10,015 nt of DNA from Actinomortierella ambigua (Eukaryota; Mortierellomycota; Mortierellomycetes; Mortierellales; Mortierellaceae): contig JAAAJB010000872.1 in NCBI GenBank assembly GCA_016098155.1, forward strand, positions 1 to 10,015. The letters are read 5' to 3'. Positions 1 to 8,250 of the stretch are shown here, in pieces. Under the pieces are notes generated by a model that searched no databases, was not told the DNA's origin, and was given only the letters and a program-made list of their open reading frames with translations. The stretch's first letter is position 1. Each line of letters opens with the position of its first letter. Made by a program: the position numbers and the translations under genes.

Positions 1-1
1 G

Positions 2-54
<53 letters not shown>
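1..54. repeat. (GTT)18 trinucleotide microsatellite, coding poly-Asn on the minus strand
   Basis: Eighteen perfect GTT units fill the left end and may continue outside the window. They are in frame with the minus-strand gene starting at 471 and read as AAC (Asn) codons. Perfect, single-codon purity suggests recent slippage expansion, so length polymorphism between strains is likely. Confidence 0.95.
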
Positions 55-471
55 ACTGATGTTACTGTTGTTGCTATTGTTATTGTGGGTGTTATTGTGG
101 TTGGTGCTTTGAGTATTGCCATTGTTGTTCCCTTTGTGGTGGTTGTGGTAGTCGTCATCGACGGTGATGCAGCCAATGCCTAGGTCTTGGACCTTGAGCT
201 CCATCTGGTGGTCGACGACGTCGTCGCCATATTTGCGCTTGAACTGGATGCGGATTTTACGACGGCCATCGACAAAGGTGATGCAGACATCTTCGTGACA
301 GGCCAGTTTGCAGGCAAATGTGTCTGGGCTCAGCATTACGCCTAGCTGGAGCTGTAGGGCTCGCACGCGCTCACCGCGCGACTGCTGGTTGTTGCGCTGC
401 AGGTTCAGCACGAGAGGAACAAAGTCGGTGAGGTCGGCCAAGTTGATGTTTGTCATCTTTATCTGCTCCAT
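1..471 (-). CDS. Unrecognised protein, N-terminal part, running into a poly-Asn tract (partial at left edge)
   Basis: The minus-strand frame is open from the ATG at 471 to the window edge, giving 157 residues with no stop. The first ~110 residues are a normal mixed, folded-looking sequence with helix-like stretches (start MEQIKMTNINLADLTDF). They include three Cys (CKLACHEDVC), a basic stretch (GRRKIRIQFKRKYGDD) and an acidic end (TVDDDY). After that comes an Asn/His/Ser-rich linker and then at least 18 consecutive Asn. I do not recognise the family and give no function. The ATG was chosen for its strong context (ACC before, G after). The same frame stays open upstream to a stop near 694, and an acceptor-like TCTACAG ends at 508, so a short upstream exon adding a QPQGHRSSQ-type segment is possible. 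Base composition changes at about 510, from balanced coding-like sequence to low-complexity DNA, which supports a gene start near here. Asn-rich tails are common in fungal regulatory proteins, but that is only suggestive. Confidence 0.65.
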
Positions 472-823
472 GGTGGACACCTGCGAGGAGCGGTGGCCCT
501 GCGGTTGCTGTAGAGTGTGGATAAAGGGAAGTGAGAAAACGGACAATAGTGGTAGTAATAGTAGCGGTAGTAGTAGTAGAGCACAGCAGATGAGCGAAAG
601 AGCACCATTCCAGGGAGAAGCAAAAAGAACAAAACAATCGAACAGAAGAGAACAAGAAGAAAAGGCTATCACAACAGTTGATTTCTATCCTTACGTTTAC
701 ACCCTTGGGCCGTATCAGATGTGGAGACAATCTGGACGACGGGTGCGCTCTCCAATAATTGGCTGCCAGGGTAGCTGAACAAACGGTGGTAGGAAGGGGT
801 TAAACGAGGCTTCGCCGTGGGAT

Positions 824-848
824 AGAGAGAGAGAGAGAGAGAGAGAGG
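824..848. repeat. (AG)n dinucleotide microsatellite
   Basis: About twelve uninterrupted AG units sit inside a purine-rich stretch that continues as GGGCAGGGCAGGGGG. It is non-coding and lies upstream of the left minus-strand gene, so on that gene's strand it is a CT tract, like the CT tracts upstream of SNX3. Confidence 0.9.
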
Positions 849-1340
849 GCAGGGCAGGGGGCTGGAGGGGAGGGGGATTGATATGGTACACCTGGCGAAA
901 GGGTGAGTATGTGGAGGAACAAAAAAAAAAAAAAGAGGTCTGTTGAGGAATGTCACAATTGAACAGGTCAATGTGTGGGCAAGTGAGAATGAATTGGAAT
1001 GTGGGAAATGGGATGCAACACGCACAAAAGGAGGAAGGGGTGGGAAGGAAGGTGCAGTGAACACCGGCAACTGAAAGAGAAGACCGTCGTTACGACGGCA
1101 AAGACCATGCAATAATAGGAAAGTCAAAGGGGATCCGCTCTTTTTTACCCACAACAGCCCCTCTCCCATTGTCCCGCTGCCCCGCTGGGCAAAGCCTCCT
1201 CACCTCGCACAGGAAAAAAAAAAATCTGAGAGCCCTAATGGGAGAACCCTCTGGTCCATCCACCCACATGGTAGAATTGTCTTACTCTCAGCTGGGTCAA
1301 TCCTATAGTCATATTGTGATGTTTTATTGTACGTTATCAC

Positions 1341-1380
1341 GTCTGCTCCGTCTGCTCTGCCTGCTCCGTCTGCTCCGTCT
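1341..1380. repeat. 9-bp tandem repeat, about 4.4 copies
   Basis: The unit GTCTGCTCC repeats with small changes (GTCTGCTCC, GTCTGCTCT, GCCTGCTCC, GTCTGCTCC, GTCT). On the minus strand one frame reads as TEQ triplets (TEQTEQAEQTEQT). That frame has no other protein-like character, so I treat this as a non-coding minisatellite in the 3' flank of TRM1. Confidence 0.8.
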
Positions 1381-1580
1381 TTGCCTTGAGATTCTTGTCA
1401 TGCTTAAAGTCTCTAGAGGAATAACAACGAATAAAAAGGATAGAAGAACAGTCAGCTGGCATGTCCCTTTCCACCCCTCCCTTCACCCTTGTCTCCTGGG
1501 GGCAACATTGTTCGTGTAACATTCTATTTTTTTTTTGTTTGTCCAGTGTCTCCACGTAGTGGGACCTCCTGGATCGATCC

Positions 1581-3572
1581 TCACCCTTTCCGCTTGTTGT
1601 TGCCAGCACGCGCTTGAGGTCCCCAGTTCTTCTCCGGGTTCACCTGGTAGCGGACGTAGCCGCCTTTGCGTGACTCGGACCGAGCCTCCGGGTGCATCTC
1701 AAAGCTAGCCTCCTCACCCTCCTTGACCTCCACTGCCAGAATCTTGGCTGCCGGTGCCCCCTCTTTGATGTTCTTGACGGGATTCAGCTTGATCCACGAC
1801 CGCATAATGTCCCAAATAACACCAGGAGGGGCATCCGTCTTGATCGAGCCCTGGCAGGCATGTGAGCCAGAGACCTTGTAGCCCTTGTGGAGGATGGCCG
1901 AGTTGAGCTGCGTCAGGCTGGGGCTGGTGCAGTGCAACGTGCTCGACAGGCTCGAGACTGTATGATAAAAGGGGACATCCAGCTCCTCTTTGCAGACAGT
2001 CAGCATGCCGAGAATACGGGTATGTGTCTTGTAAAGGCTCTTTGCGCTTTCGGGGCGAACGTGGTTGAGCATGCGCTGGATAAAGTCCTTGTCGTGCAGC
2101 TCCTTGCCCCACATGGGTCCTCCGACATGGAACTTTGATCCACAAAAGTCACAGTGCTCCTGGATGGGTGGTGCAATGTTGACGCCAAACTTGATGTTGC
2201 CCTTGGCACTCTGCGTGATCTTTCCGAGTGGGTTGGTGTAGTAGGTGTGGCATCCCGAGCACGAATAGGCCATGGAGATCTTGCTGGCTGACCTTTTCAC
2301 CTCTGCGGGCGATGTGAAGACACGGACGAAAACACGGAGGTAGTAATCAATGCTGAGCGAGACTAGAGGCTTGATGTAGCGCTTGTAGCGGGCTGCCGAG
2401 GTCTGGAGGGTTTGCAGGACCAGGCGGAGAGCCATCTCGTGGCAAAACTCGGCCTTGAGGGGCAAGCCGCCGTACTTTGAAAAGCAGGTCTCGGTGTAGT
2501 TGGAGCCAGCCAGCACAGCCAGATCGGTGCATGTCACACACAGCAGTCCGCCATCCGAGACAGCCTGCACGGCTCCGTCGATGAAGGGTGATGCGGTGCC
2601 GTAAGGGTCCAGATCAATGACGTCGTAGCGCTTCTCCGGCTGGCGATGCATGTAGAGCACATCGATGGCATCGCCCTTGTTGGGTGTCAGCAGCGACTCG
2701 GGGATGTCGTTGAACTCTGCGTTGCGGCGGATGGAGGCCACAGCATCGGCCTCCAGATCATTGGTGAGGATGTGGCGGACATTGGGGATTTCACGCGCAT
2801 AGCGGATCGAACGCAGACCCGAAGCAGACAGAGCTTCCAAAATAGTAATGCCCTGAGCAGTCGTCTCCTGAGCTGGTTCGATCTCCATTGGTGCCTCTGC
2901 TGGTTCAGTTGTAGTTGGTGCAGCAGTTGCTGAAGTAGTAGTGGTGGTGGCGGCAGTTGTCTCGGTCGAGGCCAACTCCACTGCTTCTTTCTTGGCCTTC
3001 TTGGCAGCAATGGCAGACTCTTTCCTTGCGCGTTTTGCATCCTCCTTTGCCTTGATCTCTTCTCTGTTCAGCTCGTCCCATGTCCGGATTGCAGCAATGG
3101 AGATGTCACGGTTAAACTCCTATAGAGAGCGAGAGAGCGAGAGCGAGAGAGATAAGACAGGACAAGTTGATCAGTTAAACACAGCAGCGAGCGATTAGGG
3201 ATGATATCCTAATCCATCATGACACGACATGACAGACACGTGCGTGCAACACTAAAATAGGCCAAAACTCACCTGGATAGGGTTATAAAAAACTTCGTTT
3301 GTGTCTGGGAAAAGAATGGTTGCCTTGCCTTCGGTGACCTTCTTGAAGCCTTCGGGCGCAGGTTTTTCGAGCGGATCGGACATGCTGGTGGTGATAGTGG
3401 TGGTGGTGTGTAGAGATTGGATATGCAGGGATTGAACGCGTGTCAAGTAGTGGTAGTAGCCAAGGGTGCGACAAGTAGTGGTAGTGGTGGTGGATAGAGA
3501 AGAAGAAGACGAAGAAAAGGACAAGAGGGCAGGGGATGGACGAGCGATGGACTGCAGAAGCGACCGCAGCAT
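1581..3572 (-). CDS. TRM1: tRNA (guanine(26)-N2)-dimethyltransferase Trm1, two exons, two in-frame starts
   Basis: Trm1 uses S-adenosylmethionine to make N2,N2-dimethylguanosine at position 26 of nuclear-encoded and mitochondrial tRNAs. Exon 1 is 3572-3273 and exon 2 is 3119-1581 (stop TGA). Splicing CAG|GTGAGT to TATAG|GAG joins NPIQ to EFNRD in frame, giving the family signature FYNPIQEFNRD. The product is 549 residues from the ATG at 3383, or 612 from the ATG at 3572. Numbering in the short form: signature 32-41; Lys/Arg-rich stretch 58-82, where yeast Trm1 has its nuclear targeting signal; a Thr/Ala/Pro-rich low-complexity insert about 85-125; SAM-site motif ILEALSASGLRSIRYA 130-145; acidic NDL 157-159; catalytic-type DLDPYG 206-211; zinc-ribbon cysteines 324, 327, 360 and 363; and the conserved C-terminal NPEKNWGPQAR. 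The length fits fungal Trm1 (about 550-600). Identification is from motifs along the whole protein and I consider it secure. Confidence 0.96.
3120..3272 (-). other. TRM1 intron (153 nt)
   Basis: The donor GTGAGT follows CAG at 3273 and the acceptor TATAG ends at 3120. It is phase 0 and splits the conserved FYNPIQ|EFNRD signature exactly, so both ends are well fixed. A CT-rich tract precedes the acceptor (the GA-rich plus-strand sequence 3122-3150). Confidence 0.93.
3384..3572 (-). other. N-terminal extension of Trm1: probable mitochondrial targeting presequence
   Basis: Between the ATG at 3572 and the in-frame ATG at 3383 lie 63 codons without a stop. The segment begins MLRSLLQSIARPSPALLSF, continues Ser/Thr-rich, and has four Arg, no Asp and no Glu. 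This is the composition of a mitochondrial presequence with an amphipathic start. No other ATG in any frame occurs between the two starts. The upstream ATG has a poor context (T at -3, C at +4) and the downstream one has A at -3, which fits leaky scanning. Yeast Trm1 is known to reach nucleus and mitochondria from two in-frame starts; applying that here is inference. Confidence 0.72.
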
Positions 3573-3929
3573 GCAAAGGAGAGAGTCGAATGAGTGAATG
3601 AGAGGAGTGTGCACCTCAGTAGGGAGGAAAATAAAAAAAAAAAGCAACAGTTGTATGAAGCTTCGTTCGGGTCCCAACACACAAGCCACACTCAACCTCA
3701 CTCACTCACAATCACGTTCAGCAGATGGGTGTGTGTCAAGCAGCTCTCTCTCTCTCTCATCAGTTCACAGCCCAAAGGGGAAAGAGAGGGACAGGAAAAA
3801 AAAAAAAGAGTTTCGACTCGAACTTCTGTTCCCTTTACCCTTCTTTCCTTTCCATTTCTCACTCACTCTCTCTCTCTCTCTTTCTCTTTCTCTTTCTTAC
3901 TCTCTCACATCAACACCCCCCCGCACACC
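3573..3929. promoter_or_regulatory. Divergent promoter region between TRM1 and SNX3
   Basis: The 357 nt separate the upstream TRM1 ATG (minus) from the SNX3 ATG (plus), so both promoters and 5' leaders must lie here. CT-dinucleotide tracts at 3744-3758 and 3865-3880 plus TTTCTC repeats to 3900 give a strongly pyrimidine-rich SNX3 leader, a common feature of fungal promoters. Poly-A runs lie at about 3631-3642 and 3797-3807. I see no clear TATA box. The first minus-strand ATG upstream of 3572 is not met until about 3758, so 3572 would be the first ATG of any TRM1 transcript starting closer than that. Confidence 0.7.
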
Positions 3930-5839
3930 ATGAGCACCTCTCCCAATACATCACCCAGGCCCGCCTTCCATCGTGCATTCGACGAGCACTCTCGTCTGTA
4001 GGTCAACTTTTTATTCATTCTCTTGTCTCTTTGCCTTCTCTCACTCCCCTTTCCCCTTGCTGGCCCCATGAACTCCGACTATCCTACACACCCACCCCTC
4101 TTTTTTTAGTTGTTCCCTCCCCCTCCCCCACCCCACCCTACCCCACCCCCACCAATGGAGATGTCAGACTTCGAGCTCGCTTCGCTTGGGACCAGCAGAA
4201 AGAGGGCTGCGAGTAGAGTAGGGCTGCTGGATAGGGTCGCATCTTTGATTGTATGCACGGTTGCGTCTTGTGTGCATGTGTGCTGTCCTCTCACTCAGGG
4301 ACTTGGTCGTATCTTTCGTTCTCGATGATCGCATCCTTCCTTCCTTCCTTCCTTCCCTTCCCTTCCCTTCCCTTCTCTTCACTTCTAGGCAATCCAAGCC
4401 GCAGACCCTGGATGAACTGTATGGAGTCCCTGAGAACTTTTTGGAGATTGAGGTCCGGAACCCCCAAACCCACGGTAAGCCAGTACTCCCATCAACCAGC
4501 GCAGCCAACGCCCCATGTCCAACGAGGGAGACAGACAGATAGACCAGACCAGTGGGAGGCAGACAAGTCATTGAAGAAAGAAGGCGCTCAGAATGTATTG
4601 AGAGCTTGTCATTACGTCAAGAAGAAAGAAGCAAGAAGAGGCCCAAGCCAAGGGAAACCGTGGTTCTCCATTCCCCCCCATTTCACAACAACAACAACAA
4701 CAACAACAGCAACAACAACAACAATATCAAGAGATCTTGGGTTCCACCAGGCCATCCAAAACAAAGTGGCAGTACTAATGTTTCTGGTCTCTCTTTCTTT
4801 CTCCTGTTCCTGGATAACCAGGCACCGCTCGCAAGATGTTCACTGACTACGAGATCATCTGCCGTGTAAGTTTGCCTTTTGAACCAAAGAAAATGGGGTC
4901 CCACATGACCCTCCAGCACGTTGCACTTTTTTTTCTATTCTCCTTTTACTCCTTCTGTCTGCATGGTGTCGTAGAGTGCTTGCCTCTCATGAAGCATAAA
5001 AAAAGGGGGGTGAGGGGGACAATTTGAGCAACACTATCCCACATGGATGAAAGGAGAGGGAGGAAGACAAGAATCAACAGCAGCAGCAGGAAGCAACAAG
5101 AAAAAAAACAAGATATCAAGCAGAAGGGAATAGGCAACTGGATCAGGAACAGAGCAAGCAGCTTCCTTGACTTGGAAAATAGTTGCCATACAGCCAAGGA
5201 AACACGGATGTCATGCACTAGCCTACTTTGTCTTTGTCGTCTTTTTTTTTCTCACTGTTCCGTCAACGTGTCACATGGAGTATGGCGGGGTCCCATAGGC
5301 ACTGGGACAAGAGACGAAAAAAATAATAATGCAAGGGCCCCCATCGGAACTCACCGTGCATGAATGTTTTTCTCTTTCTTTCTCTCCCCTTTTGTGCGTG
5401 CTTGTGGCAATGGGCTGTTTTGTTTTCATTTTGCTAGACCAATATCCCTGCCTTCAAGCTGAAAACCTCGAATGTGCGTCGTCGCTACTCCGACTTTGAG
5501 TGGTTCCGTGATGTTCTTGAGCGCGAGTCGACAAGGGTCAACATCCCTCCTTTGCCCGGAAAGGTCTTTACAAACCGTTTCTCGGAAGAGGTCATTGAGC
5601 AGCGTCGCGAAGGTCTGGAGCGATTCTTGCAGATGTAAGCTGGAAAGAAAGAAAGAAAGAAAGAGGTTGGTTATGTTGATTCTAGTCAAACCCTTTTATT
5701 TGGATGTGGGAGAAACTTATCCTTCGTCTCTTTCCTTCCCTCTAGTGTCGCTGGTCACCCTCTGCTGCAAACTGGAAGCAAAGTTCTGGCCGCCTTTATT
5801 CAGGATGCCAACTTCAACAAGGACTACTACAATTACTAA
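3930..5839 (+). CDS. SNX3: Sorting nexin-3 / Grd19-type PX-domain protein, five exons
   Basis: A single PX-domain protein that binds phosphatidylinositol 3-phosphate on early endosomes and acts with retromer in retrieving membrane cargo to the Golgi. Exons are 3930-3997, 4389-4474, 4822-4865, 5438-5634 and 5746-5839 (stop TAA). All four introns have GT...AG ends and their phases join cleanly. The spliced product is 162 residues, the length of yeast Snx3/Grd19 and human SNX3. Visible landmarks: [14 protein letters not shown] at 38-51, [14 protein letters not shown] 57-70, the phosphoinositide-binding RRYSDF 81-86, the proline loop IPPLPGK 102-108, [18 protein letters not shown] 113-130, and AGHPLL 134-139. 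The first ~25 residues are a variable Ser/Pro-rich tail. The start ATG sits in a good context (ACACC before). Intron sizes are 391, 347, 572 and 111 nt, so introns exceed coding sequence almost threefold. I see nothing broken. Confidence 0.96.
4332..4378. repeat. CCTT / CCCTT pyrimidine repeat in SNX3 intron 1
   Basis: Four-base CCTT units pass into five-base TTCCC units immediately before the intron 1 acceptor CTTCTAG at 4388. The tract therefore doubles as the polypyrimidine tract of that splice site, and its length may vary between strains. Confidence 0.85.
4684..4723. repeat. (CAA)n microsatellite in SNX3 intron 2
   Basis: About thirteen CAA-type units with one CAG interruption lie in the middle of intron 2. 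The motif is the same one (AAC/GTT class) that codes poly-Asn at the left edge, here non-coding. Confidence 0.9.
5643..5664. repeat. (GAAA)n microsatellite in SNX3 intron 4
   Basis: About five GAAA units follow directly after the intron 4 donor GTAAGC at 5635. It is non-coding. Confidence 0.85.
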
Positions 5840-6874
5840 GCGACCAGAAAACAATCGTGGGAAGAATGCTACGAGTGTGGAGATTTACACTCAACATACA
5901 CGCAGTCTCTGAACCCTGAACCACCCCTCCTTCCTCCTATTTCACTTGGACATCCCACACGAAATGGCGCAATTTTTCCCACCTATCCAAAAGATCCCCC
6001 CCCCCCCAAGTTTTCGAGCATAGGAACCAGCATGGCCGAAGACAGGACCATCCCCTCCCCTCCCAGAGGTTATGCCAGGGTGACAACCAGAACTTACAAC
6101 AATATCCAAAAAATATAAATAAAAAAAACAGCTGTGAATTTTCCAAACTTTCGTAAGATGTCTAACATGATGCTACACTGTTCTCTGGCCATTCCTCTTT
6201 GCTTCATCAAGAGGGTATGAGCGGGCGCCCTTTCGTTGATCAAACTAAATTATCTGGTTGATTATGAGATCTTTGATCCCTGCAGAGCTACGACTCAAAA
6301 TTGTGATAGTCAGGGCCAAGTCTTCTTGGGCAACACCGGCTTTTGTATGTACCTCGCAAGGGAGCAGTGGCCATGACTAGTCAAGATACTGCAACAACAT
6401 CGTAGAGTTGATGACAAGGTGCCTCAAACTTGACTACCTGCTGGTGTGCGAGATACGAATGTGACATCAATGCTCACGACCACCAACCAAAGAGCACTAC
6501 CGCACAATAACGAAATAAACACCCTAGCCTCCATGGTTGATAGCCGTTGTTGAATTGTGACATACAACATGTGGCCAACTTTCTTCGTCAGGTCTCCTCG
6601 TACCGATTCTCATTGCCAGCATTGCCATGCATCTTGACCTCGTTATTCCCTCCCCTCATCTCTGAACCCCTTCACCCTGTCCAAACTTGTTCCTTCAGCG
6701 AGGTTTCATGGATCAAGAGACCTATGACATTGCCTTACTTGATGATCGGGTCGCTTTCCTTCTGAGTGTAGCAGCACGATGCATTCACAAGCGGAAGAGG
6801 TACAACACACTCCAATTGTCAAAGGGATAAAAGCTCGCTCATTTATTAGACTCGCTTACTTATTAGACTCGAAT
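5840..6874. other. SNX3 3' flank and intergenic DNA; no supported gene
   Basis: Just downstream of the SNX3 stop this should be 3' UTR. A C12 homopolymer lies at 5996-6007 and an AATAAA at 6118-6123 within an A-rich patch. From about 6150 to 6870 the sequence is unremarkable and AT-moderate, with stops in all frames and no protein I recognise. A 12-bp direct repeat TTATTAGACTCG occurs at 6843-6854 and 6860-6871, just before the broken relic that ends at 6875. Confidence 0.6.
6118..6123 (+). terminator. Candidate SNX3 polyadenylation signal AATAAA
   Basis: An exact AATAAA lies about 280 nt after the SNX3 stop in an A-rich context. It is the only plausible signal I noticed in this flank, but the motif is common in A-rich DNA. 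Confidence 0.45.
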
Positions 6875-7809
6875 TTAGTCATAATTTATCTGTCTCGGAG
6901 ATCCACCTCGAAGACCCATCATAGAGCCGTCCGCCTTCGCGGGCCCTCGACATTTGAACTGTTGCCCTTCCTGTTCGGCCTTGTCAGGACCCACCTTCAG
7001 CATCCGCATCTCCATCGCTGCAGCTGTTTGTTGTTGTCGTCATTGTCGTCATCGTCACCGTCTGCCGACCGCCTTCGCTGCTTGAGCGCGACCTCCATCG
7101 GCGCTCGCGGTGGTCTTCGCGGTGCTAGGCCTAGCTGCTCCTCCCCGGCAAGGAAGCTCGCCCGACGTGGATGCCCTCGTCTGTTTTGGCGACGTATTTA
7201 TCGTCCAACTCTATACGGAGACTGGTCTCTGTCGGTAGGATATCGCTAGCCGCAGTCTTGGTTCTTTGATCGTTCCGCCAACGCTCTCTCCTTCATATGT
7301 CCGATACAGGCCATGGCTGCCCGTGGCTGGGACGACTGTCGACTGTGAAAAGGGCTGTGCCTCGATGTAGTACTGGTGCTGGTGCCAGTCGTGATGGTGG
7401 GGATCTTGGTTCTGAGTGGCAATGTCGCGAATCTTGCTGTATTTGTTGGACGAATCCTTTGCCGTGATTGTCTCCACCTTTCAGTCATTCAACTATAGCC
7501 ACTACCTCGTCCCAGTCTGCGATGATGGCGACGACAACTATAACGCGGACGTGGAGGACAATGGTTACCGTAGGTATTACCACCGTCGGTATCGCCGTCG
7601 GGCGCGGCGCTCGGTGCCGTCGACCAAGAACTGCCCACAGCATTCTGCCTCGCTCTCCTCGGCTGACTGCTCGACTGCGTGCGAACCGTCGTCGATTACC
7701 AGGGTGTCATATGAGTCGTTTGCCTCCTCGTACGCGAGAGCTGGCTCGTCAGCCGTTGAGGTGATTGCCGGCTCAGTGGCAGCGGCTTGAAGAGAGGCAT
7801 GTGACTCGT
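6875..7809 (-). pseudogene. Frame-broken relic of a hydrophilic protein, family not recognised
   Basis: The minus strand has protein-like segments in alternating frames, in order. At 7807-7577 there is an acidic, Ala/Ser-rich segment (ADEPALAYEEANDSYDTLV) ending in Arg-rich RRARRRYRRW and TAA. At 7477-7211 there is a His/Gln/Ser-rich segment (DPHHHDWHQHQYYIEAQPFS) containing TYEGESVGGTIKEPRL. At 7247-7131 the segment includes ETSLRIELDDKYVAKTDEG. At 6994-6875 the segment includes GPDKAEQEGQQFKCRG and ends INYD with TAA. An intron-like acceptor (branch-type CTAAC, pyrimidines, TTCAG) precedes the first segment. One other frame at about 7500-7600 is Val/Ile-rich and could be a lost membrane span. 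A large membrane protein's cytoplasmic tail would fit, but that is a guess. The 7477-7247 and 7247-7131 segments nearly abut, so a small indel could explain that break. Unannotated introns could explain others. Confidence 0.45.
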
Positions 7810-7857
7810 CTGAACAAAGATGGAGCACACGTTGAAACAAAAGATGATGTTGGTTAG
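7810..7857 (-). other. Intron 3' end: branch-type CTAAC, pyrimidine tract and CAG acceptor
   Basis: On the minus strand a CTAAC (7857-7853) is followed by a pyrimidine-rich stretch and TTGTTCAG ending at 7810. The protein-like acidic segment starts immediately after it. This is the clearest sign that the relic at 6875-7809 once belonged to a spliced gene. I could not identify the matching donor. Confidence 0.5.
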
Positions 7858-8015
7858 TTGCACTGAGGTTCAAGCTAGAAGGCGACTTATTTGGCAAGAC
7901 AAGACCACAATTCCCCTCTGCGCCGCTTCACACGACAACATATCTGTGCGTTGCACTGCGTCGTCTCTTCGGTGTGCGGTGACTTGGGCCAGCCTCGTCT
8001 TGCGGGATCTAAAGG

Positions 8016-8250
8016 ATGCTCGTTCTTGACCAAACCAAACCTGGACGACTTGGAGATCTTTCGAACTTCTTGGTAGATGCCCAGCCGTTCGCACACGGGC
8101 AAACATGCTTGCGCCGACGCTCATCCCTGACCCAAGCAGAATAGGTTTTAGCATCACATACGAGACACCCTGTTTCTTCTCCAGGAGCGCTGCGAGCATC
8201 AGGCCGCTTATACCCGGCGCCGACAATAACAACGTGGGGGGGGGGGGTTT
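8016..8250 (-). pseudogene. N-terminal FAD-binding fragment of a FAD-dependent monooxygenase, two frameshifts
   Basis: Reading the minus strand from 8236, the frame gives HVVIVGAG, a beta strand plus the first half of a dinucleotide-binding GxGxxG motif. One extra base at 8212 breaks the frame. The next frame continues ISGLMLAALLEKKQGVSYV and GSGMSVGASMFA. A second one-base shift near 8097-8100 leads to CERLGIYQEVRKISKS and GLVKNEH. Together these follow the order of the N-terminus of fungal FAD/NAD(P)-binding monooxygenases. The residue run between the second beta strand and GSGMS looks shortened. No ATG precedes it: upstream is a C12 run and an in-frame TAA. After about 8016 the homology fades and no substrate domain is recognisable. 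The fragment covers roughly the first 75 residues of a family usually over 400 long, so I regard it as a dead, truncated copy. Confidence 0.75.
8236..8247. repeat. G12 homopolymer
   Basis: Twelve Gs on the plus strand, directly upstream (minus-strand sense) of the HVVIVGAG segment of the FAD relic. Similar runs occur at 5996-6007 (C12) and 9114-9123 (G10). Confidence 0.9.

Larger units (their letters stand above)
472..1580. other. Intergenic region without a supported gene
   Basis: This stretch lies between the start of the left gene and the 3' end of TRM1; both genes read on the minus strand. Short open frames occur on both strands, but they are low-complexity and recall no family. It contains TAG/TAC-type triplet-rich DNA (540-590), a GA microsatellite (824-848), a poly-A run (about 920-935) and a 9-bp tandem repeat (1341-1380). 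It should hold the TRM1 3' UTR and the promoter of the left gene. A minus-strand AATAAA (plus-strand TTTATT at 1323-1328), about 250 nt past the TRM1 stop, could be its polyadenylation signal. Confidence 0.6.

Noticed and set aside
1..54. Regular repeat at the edge as a CRISPR-like or telomeric array
   Set aside because: It is a plain trinucleotide microsatellite with no spacers and does not match a telomere unit.
1337..1609. Minus-strand open frame with TEQ repeats after the TRM1 stop
   Set aside because: The repeats come from a 9-bp minisatellite, the rest has no protein character, and the frame overlaps the TRM1 3' end.
3594..4001. Plus-strand open frames upstream of and through SNX3 exon 1
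   Set aside because: They read through the pyrimidine-rich leader; only the last 22 codons plus two bases, from the ATG at 3930, belong to a real protein (SNX3).
4106..4571. Minus-strand open frames across SNX3 intron 1 and exon 2
   Set aside because: These are antisense shadows of the SNX3 gene and its pyrimidine repeats.
7416..7790. Plus-strand open frame of 124 codons ending in an Ala/Ser-rich stretch
   Set aside because: It is antisense to the acidic segment of the minus-strand relic, which has a splice acceptor and better protein-like composition. The Arg-rich run is a product of the complementary GC-rich DNA.
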